A DNA stretch of 64,000 nucleotides from Candidatus Saccharimonadota bacterium (GCA_017512175.1 JAFWHA010000017.1:124001-188000), one strand, 5' to 3'; numbered from the stretch's first letter, positions 39,833-49,492 are shown. The notes: generated by a model from the sequence alone, not told the origin. Numbers and translations are program-made.

Positions 39833-42169
39833 ATGAATGAATATCGTGGGCTGTCTAGCCAAGAAGTTTCTGAGCGTGTGCGTGCAGGGCAAAGTAATGC
39901 GCCTGTAGAGGCATCTTTTAAGACTACGTGGCAGATAATAAAAACCAATACATTTACATATTTTAATGCGATATTCGTAGTTTTGGCGATTATCTTGATT
40001 GCGGTGGGCTCGTTTAGAGATATAACTTTCTTGCCGGTCATCGTGATAAATTCACTGATTGGAATTATTCAGGAGTTTAGGGCTAAGGCAACGTTAGAAA
40101 AATTAACAGTTTTGAATGCACAGCGAGTGACTGTGATTCGTGATTCTGAGAAACAGTCGATTCCTACTACTGAGTTAGTGCTAGATGATGTTGCGATTTT
40201 TAAGTCGGGAGACCAGATTTCTGCAGATGCAACGGTGCTTAGTGGAACAGCTTATGTTAATGAGTCATTACTAACTGGCGAGCCTGATGAAGTAGAAAAG
40301 GTTTCGGGTAGCGAACTTAAATCTGGCTCGTTTGTGGTGTCTGGTGAATGCGTTGCTCAAATTACTAAGGTCGGAGCTGATTCTTATGCGGCACAGCTTA
40401 CACTGCAAGCTAAGGCGATTAAGACTGGAGAGCAGTCGGAAATTATTAGGTCGCTCAATAAAATTGTGAAGATGGCGGGGATTGCCGTAATTCCAATCGG
40501 TGTATTGTTATTTTCTAGACAGTTTTTCTTAAATGGGACTTCAGTACAAGCATCTGTGCAAGGAATGGCGGCTGCAGTAGTGGGAATGATCCCAGAAGGT
40601 TTATTCTTGCTTGCAAGTGTGTCGCTTGCGATTTCTGCTATTAAGATGGCAAGACAAGAAGTTTTAGTACATGAGATGAAATCGGTAGAAACTTTGGCAC
40701 ATGTTGATGTTTTCTGTGTGGATAAGACAGGAACAATCACTAGCCCAGAAATGAACGTGAAAGAGATTGTATCTACGAATCAGGGAAAAGTGTCTGCAGA
40801 AATTACAGACATATTGGCAATTTTTGCACACTCAACGATTACATCAAATGCTACGGCAACTGCTATACAGAAGTTTCTGAATAAGCCAAAAAAGAAAGCG
40901 TCTAAATTTATAGATTTTTCTTCAAAATATAAATACAGTGCGGCAGAGATTAATAAGAAAAATTATGTGCTTGGTGCGCCAGAATTTGTAATGAAAGATA
41001 ATTATGGTGAAATAGAGGAAAAGGTAAAGAGCTATTCTAGCTCTGGATATAGGGTGCTAGTATTTGGGGAATACAGTGGTAAACTTACGGGCAAAGAATT
41101 GAAAGCTAAATTTGAGCCACTTGCATTTATCGTGCTAGAAAATCCTGTACGCGAAACAGCGCCGGACACTTTTAGGTATTTTGAAGAACAAGGCGTAAGA
41201 ATAATTGTTATTTCTGGGGATAATCCAGTAACGGTGTCGGAAGTGGCAAAGGCTGCTAGCATTTCTCATGCAGAGAATTACATTGATGCTAGTGAGCTGA
41301 AAGAAGATAAAGATTATGCGAATGCAGTGAAAAAATATACAGTTTTTGGTAGGGTACTTCCAGAACAAAAACGTAAAATCGTCCAAGCTTTGCAAGCGCA
41401 AAAGCACGTAGTAGCCATGACTGGAGATGGCGTGAATGATGTACTAGCGCTCAAAGATGCAGATTGCAGTGTAGCAATGTCTTCTGGTGCGGATGCAGCG
41501 ATACAAGCGGCACAGCTAGTATTACTTGATTCAGATTTTTCGCACATGCCGAGTGTTGTGCGCGAAGGCCGAAGAGTGGTAAATAATTTAGAGCGCTCGG
41601 GAAGCCTATTTATCGTGAAAAATATCTTTAGTGCGATTGCTGCAGCACTATCAATTATCATCGGATTTAAGTACCCGCTTCTTCCAGCACAGGTTTCTTT
41701 CGTGACAATGTGGGTAATTGGTGTGCCATCATTCTTACTCTCACAGATGCCAAATGAAGATTTGATACACGGCAGGTTTATTGACAACATTATGAAAAAA
41801 GCAATTCCGGGCGGTCTTGCGAATGTGATATTAATATTACTGACAGATTTAGTGCTGAACATATTTAATGTTAATGATGAAATCATTCCGACTGCGTGTA
41901 CGCTAGTATTTGCTACGGTAGGAATAGTTTATCTATTTCGGGTTTGTTGGCCGTTGGACGCATATAGAACAATTGTTTGGGCAGGATGTCTTGCGGGGCT
42001 TATTGCTTGCTTTATCTTCTTACCATGGTTTTTCTATCTTAGGACTGATATTCCGATAGGTATTGCTGCGGTGTCAATCGGTATTGGGCTTTTGTCTTTC
42101 CCACTGATTTCATTCCTGGAAAGATATGCAGGCTCTTTGATTAAAAAATTTCAGGTAAAACTCAATTAA
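39833..42169 (+). CDS. P-type cation-transporting ATPase
   Basis: 778 residues. Actuator motif LLTGEP (about 147-151), phosphorylation site DKTGTIT with Asp 297, hinge GDGVNDVLALKDAD, and membrane helix 4 with GMIPEGLFLL. Ten hydrophobic segments including four after the hinge. The PEG in helix 4 and a compact N-domain are like the mycobacterial CtpE type, a calcium-uptake group, rather than copper or heavy-metal pumps (no CPx). TGTTATAAT (39817-39825) gives a leader of one base or less. The histidine phosphatase gene starts two bases after the stop. Confidence 0.88.
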   Translation: MNEYRGLSSQEVSERVRAGQSNAPVEASFKTTWQIIKTNTFTYFNAIFVVLAIILIAVGSFRDITFLPVIVINSLIGIIQEFRAKATLEKLTVLNAQRVTVIRDSEKQSIPTTELVLDDVAIFKSGDQISADATVLSGTAYVNESLLTGEPDEVEKVSGSELKSGSFVVSGECVAQITKVGADSYAAQLTLQAKAIKTGEQSEIIRSLNKIVKMAGIAVIPIGVLLFSRQFFLNGTSVQASVQGMAAAVVGMIPEGLFLLASVSLAISAIKMARQEVLVHEMKSVETLAHVDVFCVDKTGTITSPEMNVKEIVSTNQGKVSAEITDILAIFAHSTITSNATATAIQKFLNKPKKKASKFIDFSSKYKYSAAEINKKNYVLGAPEFVMKDNYGEIEEKVKSYSSSGYRVLVFGEYSGKLTGKELKAKFEPLAFIVLENPVRETAPDTFRYFEEQGVRIIVISGDNPVTVSEVAKAASISHAENYIDASELKEDKDYANAVKKYTVFGRVLPEQKRKIVQALQAQKHVVAMTGDGVNDVLALKDADCSVAMSSGADAAIQAAQLVLLDSDFSHMPSVVREGRRVVNNLERSGSLFIVKNIFSAIAAALSIIIGFKYPLLPAQVSFVTMWVIGVPSFLLSQMPNEDLIHGRFIDNIMKKAIPGGLANVILILLTDLVLNIFNVNDEIIPTACTLVFATVGIVYLFRVCWPLDAYRTIVWAGCLAGLIACFIFLPWFFYLRTDIPIGIAAVSIGIGLLSFPLISFLERYAGSLIKKFQVKLN

Positions 42170-42171
42170 GT

Positions 42172-42708
42172 ATGAAACTGTACGTTGTTCGACATGGAGA
42201 AACGGCATCAAATGTGTCAGGAGTAGTTTCTGGACGTTCAGAAGAAGGTCTAACCGAAAAAGGGATAATGCAGGCAGAAATATTAAACCAGAAAATTGCT
42301 GATACTAAATTTGATGCGGTTTTTGTTTCGCCGATGAGGCGAACTTTACAAACAGCGGAGATAATTGTCCCGGAATATGATTATGTGGTTGATGAACGAA
42401 TTTCTGAACGTGATTTGGGTACGCTGAAGGGATATACAATAGATGAACTTTGGCAAATGCCACTATGGAATTCTTTGACGGAAAAAAGGACTAAAGAAGG
42501 TGCGGAAACCTTTGCAGCTGGGATAGAACGAGTGCAAGATTTTCTGAGCGAACTTAAGGCTAATTATGGTGAACGGGCGGTAATTCTGCTAATTACACAT
42601 AGCTTTATTAGTAGATGCATTTGGAAAATTGCGAATGGTATTCAAGATTCAGCTGATTTTTTTGAATTTTCGCATAAAAACGATGAAATAAAAATATATC
42701 ATATATAA
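42172..42708 (+). CDS. Histidine phosphatase (phosphoglycerate mutase-like)
   Basis: 178 residues with VVRHGETASN at the start (the phospho-His motif RHG), SPMRRTLQTAEI, the acidic ERDLGTLKGYT and LITHSFI near the end with the second His. The fold hydrolyses phosphoesters; family members range from phosphoglycerate mutases to phosphatases of sugars and nucleotides, and the substrate cannot be read from the sequence. It follows the P-type ATPase directly with no ribosome site of its own, so translation is coupled. Confidence 0.88.
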   Translation: MKLYVVRHGETASNVSGVVSGRSEEGLTEKGIMQAEILNQKIADTKFDAVFVSPMRRTLQTAEIIVPEYDYVVDERISERDLGTLKGYTIDELWQMPLWNSLTEKRTKEGAETFAAGIERVQDFLSELKANYGERAVILLITHSFISRCIWKIANGIQDSADFFEFSHKNDEIKIYHI

Positions 42709-42719
42709 TATAGACATAG

Positions 42720-43817
42720 ATGGAACGTCAAAAGAAAATTATTAAAACTAGTGTTCTTGGAATCGTCATGAATGTTACTCTTGTAGCATTCAAAGCGACG
42801 ATTGGTTTTCTGTCGAATTCGATCGCGATTATTTTGGACGCATTGAACAACTTAACTGATGCAATTTCTTCAATTGTAACTATTCTTGGTACAAAACTTG
42901 CGAATAAGGCTCCAGACAAGAAGCATCCTTATGGTTATGGTAGGATAGAATATTTTAGTTCGATAGTTGTAGCGGGATTAGTGCTTTATGCTGGCGTAGC
43001 TGCTGTTACAGAATCTATAGATAAAATTATAAATCCTGGAGAGGTAGATTATTCTTTCGTTTCGCTTGTAATCATTGCAGTAGCAGTGTTAGTAAAGTTT
43101 TTCTTCGGACGATATGTAAAATCGGTTGGAAAAAAGTATAATTCTGGCGCACTTGTTGCGTCTGGACAAGATGCGTTCATGGACTCAATTTTGTCATTTT
43201 CTACGCTTGTTGCGGCGGTGATAAGTTTTATATGGGGAATACATCTTGAGGGATATTTAGGTGTAATACTGGCGGCATTTATCATAAAAGCTGCGATTGA
43301 TATGTTAATAGAGCCAATTAATTTGATGATTGGTACGCGTGCCGATAAAAATTTGACCTCTAAGATTAGAAAACTCGCAATGTCTTATCCAGAAGTTGAA
43401 GGTGTCTATGATTTGACGATTCATGATTACGGTCCAAACAAGGCCATTGCGACACTTCACATTCAAATTCCCGATAAGACTACTGCGAGAGAAATACATA
43501 GACTATCACGTCAAATATCGTATGATATTTTTAACAAGTATGGAATTGTAACGACAGTGGGGGTTTATGCGGCTAATATTTCTGGAAAATATGGTGAGAT
43601 AAAAACGGACGTAGAAAAAATTGTGAAGAAACGTAAAGAGATTAAACAAGTCCATGGTTTTTATGTAGATAATGACAATAATGTCTATTTTGACCTTGTA
43701 ATAAATTTTGAAGCGGAAAATCCAGAAGCGATAACTAAAGAAGTTATTTCTGAATTAAAGTTGAAATATCCGAAGTATGATTTTCATATTATTATAGATG
43801 CGGATATTTCTGACTAG
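42720..43817 (+). CDS. Cation diffusion facilitator transporter, probably manganese-type
   Basis: 365 residues: six membrane helices (10-215) and a cytoplasmic ferredoxin-like domain, followed by an extra C-terminal domain (300-365). In helix 2 the site reads LDALNNLTDAISS and in helix 5 SGQDAFMDS. An Asn/Asp pair in helix 2 and DxxxD in helix 5 are characteristic of Mn(II)-exporting CDF proteins; zinc CDFs have HxxxD. KKHPYGYGRIEY is the helix 2-3 loop signature. TATAAT (42704-42709) lies 10 bases before the ATG. Metal choice is inferred. Confidence 0.88.
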   Translation: MERQKKIIKTSVLGIVMNVTLVAFKATIGFLSNSIAIILDALNNLTDAISSIVTILGTKLANKAPDKKHPYGYGRIEYFSSIVVAGLVLYAGVAAVTESIDKIINPGEVDYSFVSLVIIAVAVLVKFFFGRYVKSVGKKYNSGALVASGQDAFMDSILSFSTLVAAVISFIWGIHLEGYLGVILAAFIIKAAIDMLIEPINLMIGTRADKNLTSKIRKLAMSYPEVEGVYDLTIHDYGPNKAIATLHIQIPDKTTAREIHRLSRQISYDIFNKYGIVTTVGVYAANISGKYGEIKTDVEKIVKKRKEIKQVHGFYVDNDNNVYFDLVINFEAENPEAITKEVISELKLKYPKYDFHIIIDADISD

Positions 43818-43826
43818 CATTAAAAA

Positions 43827-43902
43827 TGGTCAGGGTGATGAGACTTGAACTCACGACCTCAGCGTCCCGAACGCTGCGCGCTACCAACTGCGCCACACCC
43901 TG
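43827..43902 (-). tRNA. tRNA-Pro (CGG anticodon)
   Basis: 76 bases with encoded CCA. Acceptor stem CAGGGTG/CACCCTG, D-arm with GTTGGTA, anticodon loop UUCGGGA (anticodon CGG, codon CCG), T-loop TTCAAGT. The G in the loop after the anticodon, as usual for Pro. Confidence 0.93.
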
Positions 43903-43945
43903 ACGCGATATTCCCATTTTACCAAAAAACTGGTAAAATATCTAT

Positions 43946-45481
43946 ATGGTAAAAACTCTGAAAAAATTAAATAACGGTAGTACTAGAAAAACTATGATTT
44001 TAAGTGTTGTGATTCCGTTAATTTCTTGTATAGTTTTTATGATTTTTTGTATGCTGAATTTGAATAGTACGATTTGGTTTGACGAATCATATTCTGCGTA
44101 TTTAGTGCGAGGGAATTTTGGGGAAATTTGGAACATGACGAGTATGGATGTACACCCTCCGTTTTTCTATTTTTTGTTAAAAATTTGGTCTAACATCTTT
44201 GGATATACAGATTTTTCTATGCGGTTTATGTCGGTGTTTTTTGGAGCGATGACTCTGATTTTCTTGTTCCATTTGTTGAAACGTTGGTTTGGAATAAAAA
44301 TGGCAAGTATAGCGACTATTATAACAGCGTTCTCGCCAATGCTGATACGCTATGGTCAAGAAATGCGGATGTACACGTTAGTAGCATTTATTGTAGTCGC
44401 AGCTACTTATGTTTTAGATTTGGCATTATCAACTAAAAAGACTAAGTATTACATCCTTTATGGAATTTTAATATCACTTGGAATGTGGACACATTATTTT
44501 ACGGCAATCGCTTGGATAGCGCATATTGTGTACTATAAGTTTACGAAGCGTGGAAAGATTTTCGACAAGAAGATGCTAATGGCGTATATTCTCGGGGTCG
44601 TATTGTTTATTCCGTGGATGCCTTCATTGTTCAAGCAGGTGGTTGAGGTGCAGAGTGGCTTTTGGATTCCTTCCATAAGTTTAGTAACTCCGGTTGACTA
44701 TTTGTCACAGTCGTTAATGTATTCTGAAGCGGGATATGCGACTGGTTGGTTAGTACTAATAGCTTTGGCTGCAATTATTCCGACGATTTACTTTGTCTTG
44801 AAATTTTATAAAGAACAGAAAAAAGACGGAAAATATGGTTTTTGGTTTTTGATTGCCCTTGTTGCAGTGCCGCCAAGTATTTTGATTATTTTAAGCTTGC
44901 CGCCTCTTACATCAATGTTCATAGATAGGTATATTTTGTATAGTGCGATGTTGATTTGGACGGTGATTGGTCTTGCAGTTTTTTATGCTATTAGTTCAAT
45001 GAAACAGCACAGAAAAGATAATAAACATAAAATAGCGTTGGTGGCTTTAGCTGTTGGGGTAATAGGTTGCGTAGTTACTGGTATTGTTAATGTCACTAAT
45101 CGAGTCCCAGAGGGATTTGTAAAAGAAACAATTTTGGCAGTGCAAGCGATTTCGGAAGAGAATGAGCCAATTCTCATGAATAACGAATGGAATTATTATG
45201 ATGCAGTGTTCTATTCTAAGGATAAACATCCAGTATATGGTGTTGATGAATGGATTAACTATCAGTATGGATCGATTTTCCCAATCAGAGAATTCAGATA
45301 TAATTTGATAGATGATATAAATGCGTTCGTCGATGAACACCAGAAGATTTGGTATGTGACAGATTTGAATGATGCTAGTAAAGAGTCTAAACTTGAACAC
45401 GAGATTCTTTCTGATAATTATCGCATTGTTACGACTATTGCGGATGATCGCTTAGTGGCGTTTGAACTAGAGAAGAAATAG
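43946..45481 (+). CDS. Membrane glycosyltransferase (GT39/ArnT-like)
   Basis: 511 residues with about 11 membrane helices. The first outer loop has the hallmark WFDESYSAYL (catalytic Asp-Glu), then DVHPPFFYFLLKIW and RYGQEMRMYTL, typical of the polyprenyl-phosphate sugar-dependent PMT/ArnT superfamily. A soluble outer domain of about 110 residues closes the protein. It transfers a sugar from a lipid carrier to a protein or lipid outside. With so many Ser/Thr-rich exported proteins around, protein O-glycosylation is a plausible role. TAAAAT (43934-43939) is six bases before the ATG. Confidence 0.85.
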   Translation: MVKTLKKLNNGSTRKTMILSVVIPLISCIVFMIFCMLNLNSTIWFDESYSAYLVRGNFGEIWNMTSMDVHPPFFYFLLKIWSNIFGYTDFSMRFMSVFFGAMTLIFLFHLLKRWFGIKMASIATIITAFSPMLIRYGQEMRMYTLVAFIVVAATYVLDLALSTKKTKYYILYGILISLGMWTHYFTAIAWIAHIVYYKFTKRGKIFDKKMLMAYILGVVLFIPWMPSLFKQVVEVQSGFWIPSISLVTPVDYLSQSLMYSEAGYATGWLVLIALAAIIPTIYFVLKFYKEQKKDGKYGFWFLIALVAVPPSILIILSLPPLTSMFIDRYILYSAMLIWTVIGLAVFYAISSMKQHRKDNKHKIALVALAVGVIGCVVTGIVNVTNRVPEGFVKETILAVQAISEENEPILMNNEWNYYDAVFYSKDKHPVYGVDEWINYQYGSIFPIREFRYNLIDDINAFVDEHQKIWYVTDLNDASKESKLEHEILSDNYRIVTTIADDRLVAFELEKK

Positions 45482-45491
45482 TTTTCCACTC

Positions 45492-45520
45492 TTGAAACTC
45501 GAGGCTGGACATGCTATAAT
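45492..45520 (+). promoter_or_regulatory. Promoter of tRNA-Pro (UGG)
   Basis: TTGAAA (45492-45497), 17 bases, TATAAT (45515-45520, extended as TGCTATAAT). The tRNA begins 12 bases further on. Confidence 0.8.
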
Positions 45521-45531
45521 GATAGAGGAAA

Positions 45532-45607
45532 CGGGGCGTAGCACAGTTGGTAGCGCACGCGGTTTGGGACCGTGAGGTCGCAGGTTCGAGTCCTGTCGCC
45601 CCGACCA
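45532..45607 (+). tRNA. tRNA-Pro (UGG anticodon)
   Basis: 76 bases, encoded CCA, acceptor CGGGGCG/CGCCCCG, anticodon loop UUUGGGA (anticodon UGG), T-arm with TTCGAGT. Together with the CGG tRNA at 43827 two of the Pro isoacceptors lie within 1.8 kb. Confidence 0.93.
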
Positions 45608-45650
45608 GTAATTGGCCCAGAAAGGCTATTTTTTATGCTATAATAAGGTA

Positions 45651-46706
45651 ATGGAGCCTAGCGTAGCAAAACAAAAACAGATACAGAAGACATTTAAGCA
45701 GCTGTTTTTTAACGTTTTGATTTTTACGCTTCTAATTGGTCTTACTTTCTTTTTTGTGTTCAAAGACCAAGATATAGGCGAAGCGATAGCAGTTTTTAAT
45801 AATGCTAAGTTTGGCTATGTCATTACGGGTATTTTCTTGATGTTACTATATTTTTCTATGGAAGCGTGGAATATTTATAGCCTTTTGAGAGCTTTTGGCG
45901 AAAAACTTTCATTTTTCCAAGCGTTGAAATTTACCTTTATTGGATTTTTCTTTTGTTCTGTTACGCCTGGCGCCAGCGGTGGGCAGCCGCTCGAAATATA
46001 TTATATGACGAAGGAGAAGATTTCTGGTGCACATGCAACAATGGCGCTTTTGATACAGATTTGTGGAGTGCAAGTGGCGGTGCTCGCATTGGGAATTTTT
46101 GGGCTACTTATTAACATTGGGAAACTGGAATCAAGCGTGATAAGTCTGGGAATAATAGGACTAATTATTAATGGCGTAGCGCTAGCTATTCTGCTAATTG
46201 GAGTGTTTTCTAAACGTCTTACTAAAAAAATAGTGGAATTTGGTTTGTCTGTAATTAAGTTCTTCGGTTATAAAAAGATAGAACAAAAAAGAGAATCAAT
46301 TAATAATTCACTTGAACAATATTCAAATAGCGCAAAGTTCATTAAGACGCATAAAAAACAATTTGCTCTATGTATCTTACGCTCGGTATTACAGATGATA
46401 ATTTATTTCTTGATACCGTTTTTTGTCTATAAAGCATTAGGATTAAAAGGTACTAGTATTTTTGAAATATTCTTTTTGCAAGCAGTACTTTTTATGGCGA
46501 CATCTGGATTACCACTTCCGGGCGCAGTTGGCGCAAGCGAAGCGGTGTTTTTGAGTATCTATGGTGTGATTTTTGGAGAAGATTTCTTAGGTGGCGCAGT
46601 GCTATTAAATCGTAGCATCAGCTTCTATTGGTTCGTGCTAGTATCTATGATGGTGGTATTTATGAATATTATTAGGTTACGAGCTAGTAAAAAAATTGCA
46701 AAATAA
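45651..46706 (+). CDS. UPF0104/LPG-synthase-type flippase-like membrane protein
   Basis: About 351 residues from ATG 45651, chosen because TGCTATAAT (45636-45644) ends six bases before it; the frame continues 13 codons upstream, but those overlap the promoter. Eight or so membrane helices. The motifs FFFCSVTPGASGGQPLEIYYM (about 98-118) and GLPLPGAVGASEAVF are conserved in the membrane domain of MprF and AglD-like proteins, which flip or bind lipids. No aminoacyl-transfer domain follows. Its substrate is not known. Confidence 0.82.
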   Translation: MEPSVAKQKQIQKTFKQLFFNVLIFTLLIGLTFFFVFKDQDIGEAIAVFNNAKFGYVITGIFLMLLYFSMEAWNIYSLLRAFGEKLSFFQALKFTFIGFFFCSVTPGASGGQPLEIYYMTKEKISGAHATMALLIQICGVQVAVLALGIFGLLINIGKLESSVISLGIIGLIINGVALAILLIGVFSKRLTKKIVEFGLSVIKFFGYKKIEQKRESINNSLEQYSNSAKFIKTHKKQFALCILRSVLQMIIYFLIPFFVYKALGLKGTSIFEIFFLQAVLFMATSGLPLPGAVGASEAVFLSIYGVIFGEDFLGGAVLLNRSISFYWFVLVSMMVVFMNIIRLRASKKIAK

Positions 46707-46730
46707 AATAGGGCCGCAGGTGCGGCCCAA
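46701..46730 (-). terminator. Terminator of the uracil permease gene
   Basis: GGGCCGC (46711-46717) pairs with GCGGCCC (46722-46728). On the minus strand the stem is followed by a T-rich tail, so it ends the permease mRNA; the plus-strand side is A-rich and would be a poor terminator. Confidence 0.8.
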
Positions 46731-46746
46731 AAGTTTGATGAAAATG

Positions 46747-48147
46747 TTAAACGGATTTTGTGTCGAAGTTTGAAGTGATAGTGTAGTTATCACTTTTAAA
46801 CTTAGCACCATCTTTGTAGTTGAAATTGTTTCCAGGAATGATAGCGTTAAGCAAAATACCTACGACCGAAGCAATAGCCAGGCCAGTAATGGTGATTTCT
46901 GTATTGCTGGCGGTGAAGGTAATGCCATCTTTGAAGCCAAGTCCGCAAACCAGAATAATACTAAAGATTATTAGGTTACGTTGACTATTAAGAGAATTTT
47001 CTTCTGAGCTTCCCACATTTTGCAGATTTTTCATTCCTATTCCTGATATCATTCCGTAGAGAATGAACGATACGCCACCGATGATGGCAGTAGGCATGGT
47101 ATTGATGACTGCTGACACTTTCGGCAAGCACCCAAGTATCATAGCGATTATTGCTGCCATCCTGATTAAGAATGGATCGTATACTTTGGTAAGTGCAAGT
47201 ACGCCAGTGTTTTCTCCGTAGGTTGTATTGGGCGGTCCGAATAGAAATGCCGAAAGAACGGTAGCTAGACCATCTCCAAGCAAAGTACGATGCAGACCAG
47301 GGTCTTTAATGTAGTCTTCGCCGGTGGTGTCACTTAGCGCCGAAATGTCGCCAATATGCTCCATCTGGGTAGAAAGAGCTATCGGGACCATTGTGATGAT
47401 GGCTGAAAGTCCAAATTTTGCTAAGTGAATGGGCGGCAAGCCAATGATTTTTGCTTCACTGATAGGAACAAAATCGATAGACATGATTCCGCATGCATTC
47501 ATGATGAGTGCGGCTATGTATGCCACAAGTACGCCCATCAAGATTGGAGTAATTTGGGCCATTGATAGAAATGCATCTAGATATTTCTGCTTTCTTAAGC
47601 CCTCCAAGATTTGCGGTATAGCACAAATTATCATGGTTGCCATTGCTATGAGTGCAAGTGGCCAATTCGTGCTAGCATTAGTGATTGCTGATGGTGCAAG
47701 AGTTAGTCCAATGCAAATGATAATTGGACTAGTGACAATTGGCGGTAGGAACTTGAGAACACGTTCGATACCAATTTTCTTGATAATGAGTGCAAGCACT
47801 AAATACATTAAGCCGGCAATTACCACTCCGCCATTCGCATAAGCCAATCTTTCAATGTCGTTCATTTCGGCATAGGCAGGGTTTTCGGCAATTGCCGCAT
47901 AACCGCCAAGAAACGCAAAAGACGAGCCAAGAAAAGCTGGCACTTTGAATTTAGTCAGAATGTGGAAAAGGATAGTTCCTGCACCAGCAAAGAATAATGC
48001 TGTTTGCACAGGTAGGCCGGTTAGTATTGGAACGAGCACCGTTGCGCCAAAAAAAGCAAAGACATGCTGAAATGATAGGACTAATATTTGTCCCCAGTTC
48101 AGTTGCTCCCTAGCATTGGTAATGGGATCTTCTCCTAATTTAAGCAT
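46747..48147 (-). CDS. uraA: Uracil permease (NCS2 family)
   Basis: 466 residues, about 14 membrane segments. The N-terminus GQILVLSFQHVFAFFGATVLVPILTGL with the conserved His, the SSFAFLGGYAAI segment, and the substrate-binding region STQMEHIGDISALSDTTGEDYIKDPGLHRTLLGDGLAT (Glu of the QxEHIGD motif) identify the uracil:proton symporter subgroup. Import of uracil fits an organism lacking pyrimidine synthesis. AGGAGGG (48160-48154) stands six bases before the ATG; its leader is about 50 bases long. No PyrR element is obvious. Confidence 0.93.
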   Translation of the reverse strand: MLKLGEDPITNAREQLNWGQILVLSFQHVFAFFGATVLVPILTGLPVQTALFFAGAGTILFHILTKFKVPAFLGSSFAFLGGYAAIAENPAYAEMNDIERLAYANGGVVIAGLMYLVLALIIKKIGIERVLKFLPPIVTSPIIICIGLTLAPSAITNASTNWPLALIAMATMIICAIPQILEGLRKQKYLDAFLSMAQITPILMGVLVAYIAALIMNACGIMSIDFVPISEAKIIGLPPIHLAKFGLSAIITMVPIALSTQMEHIGDISALSDTTGEDYIKDPGLHRTLLGDGLATVLSAFLFGPPNTTYGENTGVLALTKVYDPFLIRMAAIIAMILGCLPKVSAVINTMPTAIIGGVSFILYGMISGIGMKNLQNVGSSEENSLNSQRNLIIFSIILVCGLGFKDGITFTASNTEITITGLAIASVVGILLNAIIPGNNFNYKDGAKFKSDNYTITSNFDTKSV

Positions 48148-48282
48148 TTTTCACCCTCCTTATAAATCTACTTTTGAATCGAAGTTGTTAGCGACATAAT
48201 ACTTTTCATCAAACTACGCTTAGTTTAGCATAACTTGCTAAAAATCCAAAACATAAAAATTATCATGGTGTATAATGTATAT

Positions 48283-48843
48283 ATGAAGTTCAAAAACTCT
48301 ATATCTTTTTTAGGTAGAATAGTGGTTTTTAGTGGACTAAGTTTAGGGTTAGTATCAGTTTCTACTACTTCTGTTTTTGCAGATGATGCAATTTTAGACC
48401 AGAATCAAGCTGGTGCGATATCACAGAACTGTGCGTCTATTAAGCAATCTTTGCGAGCGCTTCAGCGTACGGATGCTAGAACACGAGCATATTTGGGAGC
48501 AGCCTATGAAAAGGCACTTTCGGATTTTATTACGCCAATGGATCTGAGATTGATTAATATTAGTAAGCCGAATGCTAATTTGACTACTATTCATTCAAAT
48601 ATTATTGAAGCGCGCCAGGAATTCGTACACGACTATACTTCATATAGTCAGAAATTGGAAGAACTAATTACGCATGATTGTCAGAATGATCCACAGAATT
48701 TTTATCATACACTGTTAGATACTAGAGCAAAACGTGAGAAGTTGCAATATTCGACGGAAAAGATTAGGAAACTACTCTCGGATCATCTTAGTGCAGTCAA
48801 AAAATTAGAGCAAAGCATAGGAGGGGAAGATGGCAATAATTAA
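48283..48843 (+). CDS. Exported helical protein
   Basis: 186 residues from ATG 48283; TATAAT (48271-48276) lies six bases before it, and the upstream ATGs fall on the promoter. A signal peptide (1-33, ending VFA) is followed by an all-helical domain with Cys at about 49 and 144, which could pair. No family recognised. It overlaps the next gene by 14 bases. An extracytoplasmic binding or scaffold protein working with the membrane-anchored partner is likely. Confidence 0.6.
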   Translation: MKFKNSISFLGRIVVFSGLSLGLVSVSTTSVFADDAILDQNQAGAISQNCASIKQSLRALQRTDARTRAYLGAAYEKALSDFITPMDLRLINISKPNANLTTIHSNIIEARQEFVHDYTSYSQKLEELITHDCQNDPQNFYHTLLDTRAKREKLQYSTEKIRKLLSDHLSAVKKLEQSIGGEDGNN

Positions 48844-49288
48844 AAAGCAACAAAAAAAGTCATCAGATTCTTCTTTGGATGTAGAAAAGTCTAACGTAGA
48901 TAGGGGCAGTAGGAATTTGGTGATTTTAGGTATTGTATCTACTGGGATAGCGGTACTTACTACGGCTGTGAGCTTGATAGTTTATCATAATTCTGGAGAT
49001 ATTTATCTTGATCGTTCACGACCGGGTTTTCTTCCTGACGAATCGGAAATTGAAGCTCAAGTTGAAGCTGAATCTTATGATTTTTCCGTTACTGGGCCGT
49101 TGACGAAGGAAGATCTTGATGAATACATTAAGCATTTTGACGAAACATTAAATAGTATTGATGACTTAACGGATCCATTTTCTAATGCTCCGCTTTCTGA
49201 TGAATCATTAGGGATTCCAGCTAAGGAGCAAAAGCCGACTCAAGAGTCAGAGCCAGAGCCTGAAGAACCAGTATATTATTGGTGGTAA
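48830..49288 (+). CDS. Single-pass membrane protein, partner of the preceding gene
   Basis: 152 residues: a basic N-terminal tail, one membrane helix (about 28-52), then an acidic helical outer domain and a Pro/Glu-rich tail ending PVYYWW. AGGAGGGG stands just before the ATG, inside the end of the previous gene (14-base overlap), so both are made together. Function unknown. The Pro-Glu stalk with an aromatic tip resembles proteins that span the cell wall. Confidence 0.55.
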   Translation: MAIIKKQQKKSSDSSLDVEKSNVDRGSRNLVILGIVSTGIAVLTTAVSLIVYHNSGDIYLDRSRPGFLPDESEIEAQVEAESYDFSVTGPLTKEDLDEYIKHFDETLNSIDDLTDPFSNAPLSDESLGIPAKEQKPTQESEPEPEEPVYYWW

Positions 49289-49354
49289 TTTTAAGTTTTC
49301 TAGTTTACTTTTCTGAAGTTAAGTTCTACAATAGATAGAAATTGGAGGTAATAA

Positions 49355-49492
49355 ATGTCACTTGTGATTCGTGATTCAAGTGGGTGGGCTACGCATAGGG
49401 TAGAACGTGCGGCGAATGGGGTAGATTTAGTAGTGAGGAATATCTCGACTGGTCTAGTAGAGGAGCGTGTCGAGAACGGGGCTTTACTGTAG
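49355..49492 (+). CDS. 45-residue hypothetical protein
   Basis: A short gene with full expression signals: TTTACT (49304-49309), 17 bases, TACAAT (49327-49332), then TTGGAGG (49342-49348) six bases before the ATG. The product starts MSLVIRDSSGWATH and alternates hydrophobic and polar residues (VDLVVRNIS), suggesting a small beta-sheet protein. It has no membrane segment or Cys. It lies alone between two operons; no family recognised. Confidence 0.5.
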   Translation: MSLVIRDSSGWATHRVERAANGVDLVVRNISTGLVEERVENGALL

